NCBI RefSeq assembly: GCF_014230055.1
Contig: NZ_JACHVA010000018.1
Span: 1 to 41,805 of the forward strand
Direction of reading: 5' to 3'
DNA: 41,805 bases
Source: Puniceicoccus vermicola
GTDB lineage: Bacteria; Verrucomicrobiota; Verrucomicrobiia; Opitutales; Puniceicoccaceae
The position numbers and the translations under genes were made by a program. Of the stretch, positions 24,927 through 33,179 are shown piece by piece (the stretch's first letter is position 1; each line of letters begins with the position of its first letter). The notes below the pieces were generated by a model. The model ran no database searches and had not been told where the DNA came from. It saw only the letters and a program-made list of their open reading frames with translations.

Positions 24927-27900
24927 ATGAAGAGCAAAAATTCACCACTCCAGCAACTCTCAAGCTCCTTCCTGGCCTGCGTATTCATGCTAGGAGGACT
25001 GGCGACAAGCTTAGCCGCACAGAGCAGCAGCAAGGCCATCACCCAATTCTCGCCGCAAGACTGGAAGACCAGCGCCGACAACCGGGCTCCCGCCGACTAC
25101 AATCCTCTCGAAGACTACGGCATGGAAGTCGAAATCGATTACTCGGGCAAAGGGTTCGAATACCACCGTATCGAAGCGAAGAACCCGATCGCGATTCCGG
25201 GAAAATTGAAGTCCGTGGATGTTCTCGTCAACATGAGCAACCCGGGGGCAGGATCCAAACTTACCCTCGTGGACGCATATGGAGAATGGCACAATATCGA
25301 CTTCCCGAAGTTTACCTCCGAAAGCTGGGAGACCGTCACCATTCCCGTGCCGGAAGACATCCCTCAGCCGGTGCAACTCCAGGGCTTCATGTTCCACAAC
25401 TGGGGAACCCGGATGCAAAAGACGGACGTCCGGGTCGGACTCCGGGGCTTGGCGGTGGAAACCGACCTCTCGCGCGTCAATCCGGTTACCGGGGTCTACT
25501 TGGATTGGAAGCCGGACCCCTCGGGAAAAGGCAGCAACACCGAAGCTCCCGAAACACCCCTCTTTGCCGCAAACTTCAGTTCTACGGCTCCGGGACATTT
25601 CTTTGCCGGAACCGATGCCGAGCTGATTCTCAACATCCGCAACTGGCGGCCGCAACCCGCACAGGTCAAAGCCACGGTCACCGTGACCGACCCGAAAGGA
25701 ACGACTATCTTTTCCGAAACGATCCAGCAAACCGTGGACTCCTTCGAGCAATTCAAATGGACGCCACCGGTCGAGCAGTATGGCCCTCACCGCGCGGAAG
25801 TGTTGATCGAGAACAAGGGATTCGAGCCCGCCGAGGCCTATCTGATTTTTGCGGAAGGCCCGAAGCCGCATGACCTGACGGATGCGGACAAGATGGCCTC
25901 CCCTTACGGCATGAATGTCCATGGAGCACAAGGCCTCTTCATCACCCCTTTCCGCAATGCCGGCATCGTTTGGTATCGCGACTACGCCTTCGACTTTCAA
26001 TGGCTCAAAAAGGCGAAGAAGAACAATCGCAACTTTAGCGGTTGGCCCGGCTATCCGGGGATCGTCCAGATTTATGAAGACGAAGGGGCAAAGGTCTTGC
26101 CGGTCCTGGCTCACTCGATTCCGAAACCGGAAATCGTCGACGGCGAGGTCGAGGGAAACATCCCGGCCGACCGGGAATGGGTGGCCCACCTGGCCGAGGT
26201 CTTCAACGGCTTCCCTCAATACAAATACTGGGAGCTGGATAATGAATACGCACTCGATCCCGAAGTTCGCGAAGCGGAAGCCAAGCTCGATTGGGCACAC
26301 TATGAGAGCTACCATGAAGTATTCGGCCAAGCCGTTCATTTCCTCGGATTCGGAGAATTGAAAGCCGTCGAAAACGGTCGCTCGGGCATTCGCCCGGATC
26401 TGGTCGAAAAGGCGATCCGAAACGGATCTTTCGCGGACATTGATGTGGTCAACGTCCATCACTATCCGGGGGTGGACGCTCCGGAAATCAATGTGAAGAA
26501 TTTCAACACCGGCGGCCTCGGCCGCGAGTCCGGTCTCTTCTTCGACAAACTGCACGATCTCGTAAAGGTCGCCGATTCCGATGGAAAAGACCGCGAGGTG
26601 TTCATCACCGAATTTGGCTGGGACACCGCAGCCGGGCAAGTCGTCACCGAAGAGCAACAAGCCGCCTACGCCCCCCGGGCCTACATGATGTTTGCCGCAG
26701 CCGGAATCGATAAATCTTTCTGGTTCTGGCATTTCGACTCTCCGACTCCGATGAAGTTCTTCGACGCCTGCGGTCTGATGACTGCGCGCCGTGAGCCCAA
26801 GCCCTCCCTCTGCACGATGGCCGGGCTGACGCACCTGCTTCCCAATCTCGACTACGTCGGAAGTTTCAACGTCGGACCCGGGACGCAGGGTTACGTCTTC
26901 CGGGAAGACGGAGAATACATTGCCGCCGTCTGGAGAATCGCCAAAGGTGAAAAACCGATTGAGGTCGACTTTGGATCCGGCCCGCAAGTCTACGATGCCT
27001 TTGCCAATCCGCTTGATGGAACGAAGGCGGTCCTCGACATCGCTCCAGTCTATGCCGTCGGCTTGCAACCGGATTCGAATCTCATGCGCCGGGCCACCTA
27101 TTCGCTGGAGTCCCCTCTCTTTATGGCCACCGTCGCCAACGAGAATTCGGACATCATCGTGCGGATCCACAATACGAGCGACCGGGCCAAGAAGGTTACC
27201 CTCACGCCCGTCCTCCCCGATGGATGGACTCCTCAGCAGGACACCTTCACCTATAACGCATCCCCGGGAAGTGATGGCACGGTCACGATCCCCTTCCACG
27301 CTGCCGCCGATGCGAAAGCCGGGATTGAACCCCTCCGTGTCGATGTGGCGGAAAACGGCCAAGCCCTCACCTCTCTCTACCTGCGGGCAAACGTTCTCGA
27401 GCCTTATTTGATGACGGTCGGCGGCATGCCGAACCAGCAGGGGGAGGTCGAGGTCATGGCAAATGTCGTCAACCAAACCAACTCGGTGAAAAGTCCGACG
27501 ATATCGATGGCGCTCCCCAGTGGATGGCACGCAATCACTCCGAACAGCACGATTGAGAACTTGCAACCTCTGGAAGATCGCGAGGTCGCACTGAAGTTCG
27601 AGTGGAAGACCGATACGGAGTGGGACCGCGTTCCTGAAGTCACCCTCAAAGATAAAGACTTCGAGATCACGCGATCCATCATTCCTCCCTTCATGGCAAT
27701 CCACAAGATCGAGGACTCCGGATGGTTCCACGGCGATTCCGCAAAATGGCCGGAAGCGAACAAGTTGTCCGAGTGGATTGTCGGATCCAGCTACGGGGAT
27801 CCGCTCACCGACATCTGGATGGGCTGGAGCGAGCGAGGCCTTTGGGTCGCAGTCGACGTTGAAGGATCGAAAGTCCAAGTGACGGGACCCCGCTCCTTCT

Positions 27901-28304
27901 GGCAGGCCGACTCCCTCGAGCTATTCATCGACTCGCAGAACGACAAATCGGCGAAAACCTTCGGACCGGGCGACCATCAGTTCTGGGCGGTCGCACAACC
28001 CGATGAAAATCGAGTCTACCTCGGCCAGTGGAAACGCAACGATGAGATCAACGAGATTCGCTACGACATTCCGCTCACCGAATCCGCAGCCAGCGTCACA
28101 GAGAACGGCTACACGATGGAATTCGTGATCCCGTGGGAGGAGATCCGCGGATTCGAGATCCAATCCGGCGCCTTCATGGGCCTCAACTTCAACCTGAACG
28201 TAAAAGGCACCGAAGGTCCGCGCGAAGTCTACTGGCCGCGACTGAAAAATAAGAAAACCATCGGGATCCCGGCCTCTTGGGGAACGATTGAACTCGCCGA
28301 GTAG
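24927..28304 (+). CDS. exported GH39-like glycoside hydrolase with C-terminal CBM9-like domain
   Basis: This 1125-residue protein has a signal peptide (MKSKNSPLQQL... to SLAAQ, about 32 residues). The N-terminal third is beta-sandwich-like. Residues 325-680 form a TIM barrel with acid/base Glu440 (YWELDNEYAL) and nucleophile Glu562 (FITEFGWDT), the strand-4 NE and strand-7 E of clan GH-A. Two Ig-like or NEW3-like domains follow, then a C-terminal domain (about 925-1120) with the WxGWSERGLWVAVDVEG and DSLELFIDSQND features of CBM9/DOMON-like binding domains. The closest family is probably GH39 or an unclassified relative. It lies 18 bases after the esterase gene, so both should be co-transcribed and exported together to attack the same glycan. 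Confidence 0.78.
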   Translation: MKSKNSPLQQLSSSFLACVFMLGGLATSLAAQSSSKAITQFSPQDWKTSADNRAPADYNPLEDYGMEVEIDYSGKGFEYHRIEAKNPIAIPGKLKSVDVLVNMSNPGAGSKLTLVDAYGEWHNIDFPKFTSESWETVTIPVPEDIPQPVQLQGFMFHNWGTRMQKTDVRVGLRGLAVETDLSRVNPVTGVYLDWKPDPSGKGSNTEAPETPLFAANFSSTAPGHFFAGTDAELILNIRNWRPQPAQVKATVTVTDPKGTTIFSETIQQTVDSFEQFKWTPPVEQYGPHRAEVLIENKGFEPAEAYLIFAEGPKPHDLTDADKMASPYGMNVHGAQGLFITPFRNAGIVWYRDYAFDFQWLKKAKKNNRNFSGWPGYPGIVQIYEDEGAKVLPVLAHSIPKPEIVDGEVEGNIPADREWVAHLAEVFNGFPQYKYWELDNEYALDPEVREAEAKLDWAHYESYHEVFGQAVHFLGFGELKAVENGRSGIRPDLVEKAIRNGSFADIDVVNVHHYPGVDAPEINVKNFNTGGLGRESGLFFDKLHDLVKVADSDGKDREVFITEFGWDTAAGQVVTEEQQAAYAPRAYMMFAAAGIDKSFWFWHFDSPTPMKFFDACGLMTARREPKPSLCTMAGLTHLLPNLDYVGSFNVGPGTQGYVFREDGEYIAAVWRIAKGEKPIEVDFGSGPQVYDAFANPLDGTKAVLDIAPVYAVGLQPDSNLMRRATYSLESPLFMATVANENSDIIVRIHNTSDRAKKVTLTPVLPDGWTPQQDTFTYNASPGSDGTVTIPFHAAADAKAGIEPLRVDVAENGQALTSLYLRANVLEPYLMTVGGMPNQQGEVEVMANVVNQTNSVKSPTISMALPSGWHAITPNSTIENLQPLEDREVALKFEWKTDTEWDRVPEVTLKDKDFEITRSIIPPFMAIHKIEDSGWFHGDSAKWPEANKLSEWIVGSSYGDPLTDIWMGWSERGLWVAVDVEGSKVQVTGPRSFWQADSLELFIDSQNDKSAKTFGPGDHQFWAVAQPDENRVYLGQWKRNDEINEIRYDIPLTESAASVTENGYTMEFVIPWEEIRGFEIQSGAFMGLNFNLNVKGTEGPREVYWPRLKNKKTIGIPASWGTIELAE

Positions 28305-28600
28305 AAGTTGAACCCGGAACTTCCCGGATCACCGTGTCCCTCCCAAAAAGCAGAGGGACGCGGCAAGATCCGCACCGCACTCCAATTTCCCCCTTTTCAC
28401 CGCAAAAGTTATAGCACAACGAGAAACCGCCAAGCCCTCTTTTTAGAGTGATTTAACAAAGAAATCGACGGCATTTCGTTGACGAATCACCGACCATTAC
28501 TTAAACGTTATAGTATTCCCTCGATGCGATCCCTTAATCCCATTCTCTTGGCATCTCGCACATCCTCGGTTTACTGGAATTCAAACCTACGGTTACGCTT
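28305..28600. other. intergenic region with a hairpin and an operator-like site
   Basis: A 10-bp stem (28333-28342 with 28353-28362, cgtgtccctc against gagggacgcg, one G-T pair) lies 29 bases after the GH39-like stop codon. It could end or protect the upstream message, though it has no T-tract. The operator-like site at 28501-28512 is listed separately. I see no gene here. Confidence 0.5.
28501..28512. promoter_or_regulatory. LacI operator-like site upstream of the pseudopilin gene
   Basis: ttaaacgttata matches TATAACGTTATA at 10 of 12 positions, lies 88 bp before the pseudopilin start codon and overlaps a tatagt hexamer (28509-28514), a possible -10 element. The same arrangement occurs before the GH78-like gene at 14335. 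Confidence 0.5.
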
Positions 28601-31600
28601 ATGATTACCCCCAATCAATCGACGACAGGGCGCAGATCACGCACCCCGAATCATGGATTTGCCCTGATCATCGCCCTCTCCCTCATGGCGTTGATTTTTC
28701 TCCTTCTCCTGAGTCTCGCCGTCCCCACTCGAATCGGCATGGAGAACCTTTCCCAAGCCCAAACTCGCAATGAGGCCCGTCAAAATGCTCTCTGCGGCCT
28801 GACCATTGCGCTCGGCAACCTCCAAAAACAACTGGGCGTGGACCAGCGCACCAGTGGGTCGCCCCTTTTTCTCGACGATAGCCTTGCGGCGACCGCAGCG
28901 CCCTACCACTGGACCGGGATCTGGGATACCAAAGAATTGAACGCAGACGGAAGCAACAACCCGACCTACGGAGAAAATCTCGGCTGGCTGGTTTCTGGCT
29001 ATGATGCTCCCAATTTTGCGGACGCAATCCCTACGGTCGCCAATCTACTCAATCCCGATGGAACTCCGATCGATCCGAACTCCACGGCAGTTCTCGTCGG
29101 TCAGGGCTCGGCTAACTCGATCAATGACTTTGTCGCAGCCCCCAAAGTAACGATTGGAAATACCGGCGAATACGCTTACTGGGTGGGTGACGAAGGGCGT
29201 AAGGCGATGACCACCCTATCCGGTCGAGCCGAAAGGGGAGAAAATCCCTATCCGGGAAATTCCCCCAACGTCAGAACGCGTAGCTTGTTATCCGCTCCCG
29301 CCCACAACGGAGTCAACGTACTAACCGGCCTCGAAACTCTCCAACCGGGAAACGACCCAGCACTCGCCAACGATGTTTGGAAATCCCGAAGCTCTGACGA
29401 AATGATCCTTGCCGGGATCCGCTTGAATAACGACGATCTGTGGGAGGAACCTTTTCAAGATTTCTATCACGATATTTCCTTCAATTCCCACACTCTCCAA
29501 ACCAACACCCGAGACGGCGGCCTGAAGAAAGATCTTAGCCTTCTCTTCGAGCTCAGCGATGCTGATTTTGCCCGGACTCCTTACTCCGGGAATTCTACCG
29601 ATCCAGCTTTCTCGGACTGGATTTCGACTCCTCCCACCGATGGAGCCTCCTATATCGATCCGGTAACGAACGACCAAGTAAGCTATCTCTTCAAAGAGGA
29701 AGCCTTGCGCTACGGAGCCAACTCAGGCGCATACGTGCGAGGCCCCACATGGGATTACCTTCGTAATTTCTATCGGCTCTACAAAGATATCGAAGACAAC
29801 GATACAAGTCCCTCCATTCCCATGCGCCCCTTTCGCCCAAGTGCCCTAGACTTTTCGACAGAAGGTGGAGACCGAGGATACATGTGGACGATGGAAGCCG
29901 ACGGAGGAGGCGATTTTGAAACCACCGGTGAAGCAGATACTTTTGTCAGCACGGTTGTTCAACCCAAAGGATACAACCATCAAGACCCGGTCACACGCCT
30001 GACCCGCCCCAGCGTCATCCCTCTCGTCAACCGGATTATCTACGTTTTCTCCCTCTATGAGGATCAGAGCGTCGATAAGTATCGCTATGTTCCAGAAGGC
30101 CAATTCAATAAAGACGGAGACGCAGCGAAAGAAGGAGGTGAGTTCGAGAAAACAGGAGGAACGACCGATGCGATTTCGTTAGTTCTGGAACCAGTCGTCA
30201 TCCTCTGGAACCCTTACAACGTAGCCGTTGAATTCAACGGAGGAATCAGAATCGAAAACCAATCCAACTTTGGTTTCTTGTTTTCTCTGGCTCCTCCCGA
30301 TATCGCCGCCAACGGTAAACGACTCCCCTTCGAGAAAGAGAATCTCGACCGAGTGCAGATGGCTGGACAGCTCTCCGCGTTCGCCAACATCGGAGGAGGC
30401 AATCTCACTAATCTTCAGTTTATTTTAGGACGCGATGAAACGATCCGCATGGAACCAGGGGAAGTGCTCTACTTTTCGGATCCAAATTCTTCCCCGACTC
30501 CCTGGGCTAGCCTACCTAGATCTCCAAAAGAAACCTATACTCTCCCGACAATACTTCTCGAAAGAGGATTTAATAAGGCCGGAGGAGTCATCCTCGGAAG
30601 AAGAACGGAAACAACAAACAATTGGAAAACTGAAGGTCTGATTCATCAAATCCCAGCGGACTCCACAGATCCCTTTCAGCTCGATTTCTACCCTTGGGGC
30701 GGATTCTCTTTGGCAAATGGGGGGACAAACCGAAGAGACGCGAAAGAAACAAAAATAGAAACGACCATTTCTTATATTCCAGAATCTGGACTTCCAACCT
30801 ACGGGCATATCACCAATACCGACACCCCGATTCAAAGAAATTACCTCAAACTTCGCGGACCCAAAGAAAGCGGAAACATCGCTCCGATCCGCAATTGGCT
30901 GTACGGTCAATCTGGAACTGCCGGTCCATTTCCGCTCCTCATTTACCCTGAAGAAATCGGTTCGAATCCAAATCGAAAATTACCTTTTCTTTCTTACGGC
31001 GTTTATCAAAACCCAATTCTACCTGACTTAAACGTAGTCGACTCCCCCACCGAGTTCATCGGTTCCATGTCCCCGTTTGCCGTCCACGTTGATAGCCAAT
31101 TCTCGCACGGAATCAAAACTCCACCATACACGGCTCAGATGGCCCCGATGTCGAACTATTCCAGCTTCGACAACCTCGGCGACCAAGGATTCTTCGGCAA
31201 CGGTTACTCGGCGGGATCTGAGAATCACGTAACAGTCTCCGAAATTCCTACTTATCCTTTGCAATCTCTCGCATCTCTACAGCATGCGAACGTCAGCCCC
31301 ACTGCTTACATGCCAGGCCAGGCAATCGGGAATTCCTGGGCAAGCGGTTCGTTCGGTCTCGACGAAACCATGACCAGCGCCCTGCCACAGCCACGATACA
31401 CGATTTACGACATTTCCTATTTCTCCAACCAGGCTCTCTTCGACGACTATTTCTTTTCGTCATTAACCCCTGAGATGGATCTTGAAGGCGACACGACACA
31501 AATCCTCGACCTTACGACGACCTTGGAAAATCTCGTCGATGACGCCAATAGCAACAACCATACCTTGAGACTGAACAACGAGCGATTTTCATACATCGAC

Positions 31601-32419
31601 GATTCTCCCGGAATCGCTACCTCTTTGGTCGGTGATCTAGACGCGGTCGATGGTTTCTCCAAGACCGCCAAATATTTTGGCCTCGAAGGGGGCTTCAACG
31701 TAAACAGTCTATCCGTCGATGCTTGGGATGCGTTCCTGGCCTCTACGCAAGGAATAGACTACACTTACAATGATCCTGGGAGAGGCTATAGCACCGAGAA
31801 CAATACCGAAACGATATTTCCTCGCACCACCCTGCCCAACGGAACGGATAGGGATTCCTGGCGGGGCCCCCGAGCCCTGTCGAATGCGGAACGGCGCTCC
31901 CTCGCCTCCGCTATTGTCAATGAGATTCGCGAGAGGGGTCCGTTCTTAAGTGTTTCGGATTTCGTCAACAGAGAGATATCGACGAATGACAACGCGAAAA
32001 AAGGCGCGATCCAAGATGCAATCGATTGCACCAGCCTGAATAATACGATTGATTCTGAAAAAGCCTATACCGATGTGGAAAGCTATTTTCAAACCGGTAA
32101 CATAACCGCAGAGACGAAGGTTGGAATTCCCGAGTACCTGACTCAAGCCGACGTGCTGACTCCGATCGCTCCTTACCTCAGCGCACGCTCCGACACCTTC
32201 GTCGTTCGCTCTTACGGCAATTCAACGAACCCGATCACGGGTATTGTCGACTCGGAGGCAGTCATTGAGGCGGTCGTTCAAAGAATTCCCGACTATGTTA
32301 ACCAGAACAACGATGCGGCCGAGACCCAGATCCCGAACCTCTCGAATCCAACGAACATCAATTTCGGGCGGCAATTTGTGGTCGTTTCTGCGCGTTGGCT
32401 CGAAAAAGACGAAATTTAA
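28601..32419 (+). CDS. giant pseudopilin-like protein (Verru_Chthon cassette protein A-like)
   Basis: This 1272-residue protein has a type IV pilin/PilX-like N-terminus: a short basic leader, then Gly-Phe and a 25-residue hydrophobic helix (GFALIIALSLMALIFLLLLS, 18-37) followed by ARQNALCGLTIALGNLQKQL. The last segment is the typical helix of Verrucomicrobiota 'Verru_Chthon cassette protein A' proteins (usually ALGELQKxxGPDQR; here GVDQR). The rest is an Asn/Asp/Ser-rich surface-like domain without a motif I can name. Such proteins are presumably exported by a pilus- or type II-like machine, but their function is not known. The gene sits between glycosidase genes behind an operator-like site, and the next gene follows two bases after its stop codon. 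Confidence 0.75.
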   Translation: MITPNQSTTGRRSRTPNHGFALIIALSLMALIFLLLLSLAVPTRIGMENLSQAQTRNEARQNALCGLTIALGNLQKQLGVDQRTSGSPLFLDDSLAATAAPYHWTGIWDTKELNADGSNNPTYGENLGWLVSGYDAPNFADAIPTVANLLNPDGTPIDPNSTAVLVGQGSANSINDFVAAPKVTIGNTGEYAYWVGDEGRKAMTTLSGRAERGENPYPGNSPNVRTRSLLSAPAHNGVNVLTGLETLQPGNDPALANDVWKSRSSDEMILAGIRLNNDDLWEEPFQDFYHDISFNSHTLQTNTRDGGLKKDLSLLFELSDADFARTPYSGNSTDPAFSDWISTPPTDGASYIDPVTNDQVSYLFKEEALRYGANSGAYVRGPTWDYLRNFYRLYKDIEDNDTSPSIPMRPFRPSALDFSTEGGDRGYMWTMEADGGGDFETTGEADTFVSTVVQPKGYNHQDPVTRLTRPSVIPLVNRIIYVFSLYEDQSVDKYRYVPEGQFNKDGDAAKEGGEFEKTGGTTDAISLVLEPVVILWNPYNVAVEFNGGIRIENQSNFGFLFSLAPPDIAANGKRLPFEKENLDRVQMAGQLSAFANIGGGNLTNLQFILGRDETIRMEPGEVLYFSDPNSSPTPWASLPRSPKETYTLPTILLERGFNKAGGVILGRRTETTNNWKTEGLIHQIPADSTDPFQLDFYPWGGFSLANGGTNRRDAKETKIETTISYIPESGLPTYGHITNTDTPIQRNYLKLRGPKESGNIAPIRNWLYGQSGTAGPFPLLIYPEEIGSNPNRKLPFLSYGVYQNPILPDLNVVDSPTEFIGSMSPFAVHVDSQFSHGIKTPPYTAQMAPMSNYSSFDNLGDQGFFGNGYSAGSENHVTVSEIPTYPLQSLASLQHANVSPTAYMPGQAIGNSWASGSFGLDETMTSALPQPRYTIYDISYFSNQALFDDYFFSSLTPEMDLEGDTTQILDLTTTLENLVDDANSNNHTLRLNNERFSYIDDSPGIATSLVGDLDAVDGFSKTAKYFGLEGGFNVNSLSVDAWDAFLASTQGIDYTYNDPGRGYSTENNTETIFPRTTLPNGTDRDSWRGPRALSNAERRSLASAIVNEIRERGPFLSVSDFVNREISTNDNAKKGAIQDAIDCTSLNNTIDSEKAYTDVESYFQTGNITAETKVGIPEYLTQADVLTPIAPYLSARSDTFVVRSYGNSTNPITGIVDSEAVIEAVVQRIPDYVNQNNDAAETQIPNLSNPTNINFGRQFVVVSARWLEKDEI

Positions 32420-32421
32420 CC

Positions 32422-33105
32422 ATGATGCGAATTATAACCTTATCGATCTTCATCTTCGTATTTGCACACGGCCTTCACAGCCAGACGAGTTCAAGTGAAA
32501 TCAACTTCAAATTTCGGGCGCTCGCCTTGAACTACCCTCTCAACCGGGGAGTTTACCTCCAACCGGAAGACGGAGAACTGTACCGAATTTTCTCCAACGC
32601 CTCCACCGATTGGATTGAATACCGGGGTCCGAATCCGATTCAATTTTACACCGCGAACCCCAAAGCTCCCGGTGGCCGCACAGTCATCGGTTCTTTTGAC
32701 GCGACAAAAGCACCACCAGACCCCCTATTGCTCTTTTCAAAATCCGATGCAAATTCGACTTCTTACCGGATCGACGCCATCGACAATAGCGTAGATTCAG
32801 CAGGCCCCGGCAGTTATCGAATCTTCAATTTTACCGAAAAAACAATTGCCGGGAAAATTGACGATCAGAAGTTCCTTCTGAAACCTAGAGCCTCAGCCTT
32901 TGCACAAGTCAAAGAACAGAAGGACTTCGAAGTCACGGTCCAACTAATCGAAAGCGTCGACTCAAAACCCAAACGCCTCTACGCCTCCAGCTGGACTTTC
33001 TCGGAAAACTTCCGCTATCTCGTCTTCATTCTCCCCAGCGACGACCGCACCCGGGGCAATATTCAAATCCGTCTCATCTCTGACCTGATCCGCAGCGACG
33101 GATAG
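32422..33105 (+). CDS. exported hypothetical protein, partner of the pseudopilin
   Basis: The start at ATG 32422 (MMRIITLSIFIFVFAHGLHSQ) gives 227 residues with a clear signal peptide cleaved near residue 21. An upstream in-frame start inside the pseudopilin gene (32395) would spoil that signal, so I prefer 32422. It lies only two bases after the pseudopilin stop codon, so translation is probably coupled. The mature protein is mostly beta-strand-like (FKFRALALNYPLNRGVYLQP near its start, LYASSWTFSENFRYLVFILP near its end). I recognise no family. Its placement suggests a periplasmic partner in assembly or export of the pseudopilin, which is inference. Confidence 0.7.
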   Translation: MMRIITLSIFIFVFAHGLHSQTSSSEINFKFRALALNYPLNRGVYLQPEDGELYRIFSNASTDWIEYRGPNPIQFYTANPKAPGGRTVIGSFDATKAPPDPLLLFSKSDANSTSYRIDAIDNSVDSAGPGSYRIFNFTEKTIAGKIDDQKFLLKPRASAFAQVKEQKDFEVTVQLIESVDSKPKRLYASSWTFSENFRYLVFILPSDDRTRGNIQIRLISDLIRSDG

Positions 33106-33164
33106 TCACGAGAAGCCAATGATTGGCATTGAACCCATCCTCCAAATCTCTCATCCCTTCTTGC

Positions 33165-33176
33165 TATAACGTTATT
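33165..33176. promoter_or_regulatory. LacI operator-like site abutting a GH39-like gene start
   Basis: tataacgttatt matches TATAACGTTATA at 11 of 12 positions with a perfect ataacgttat core. It ends four bases before the start codon at 33180, so a bound repressor would block both transcription through this point and the ribosome binding region. It also argues against the longer frame starting at 33123. Confidence 0.6.
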
Positions 33177-33179
33177 CTC

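Noticed and set aside
25011-27878. 955-codon frame on the minus strand
   Set aside because: It lies entirely antisense to the exported GH39-like gene, which has clear catalytic motifs and a signal peptide; GC-rich third positions keep the opposite strand open.
28400-28416. aaaagttatagcac as a LacI site
   Set aside because: It lacks the central CG found in all other copies.
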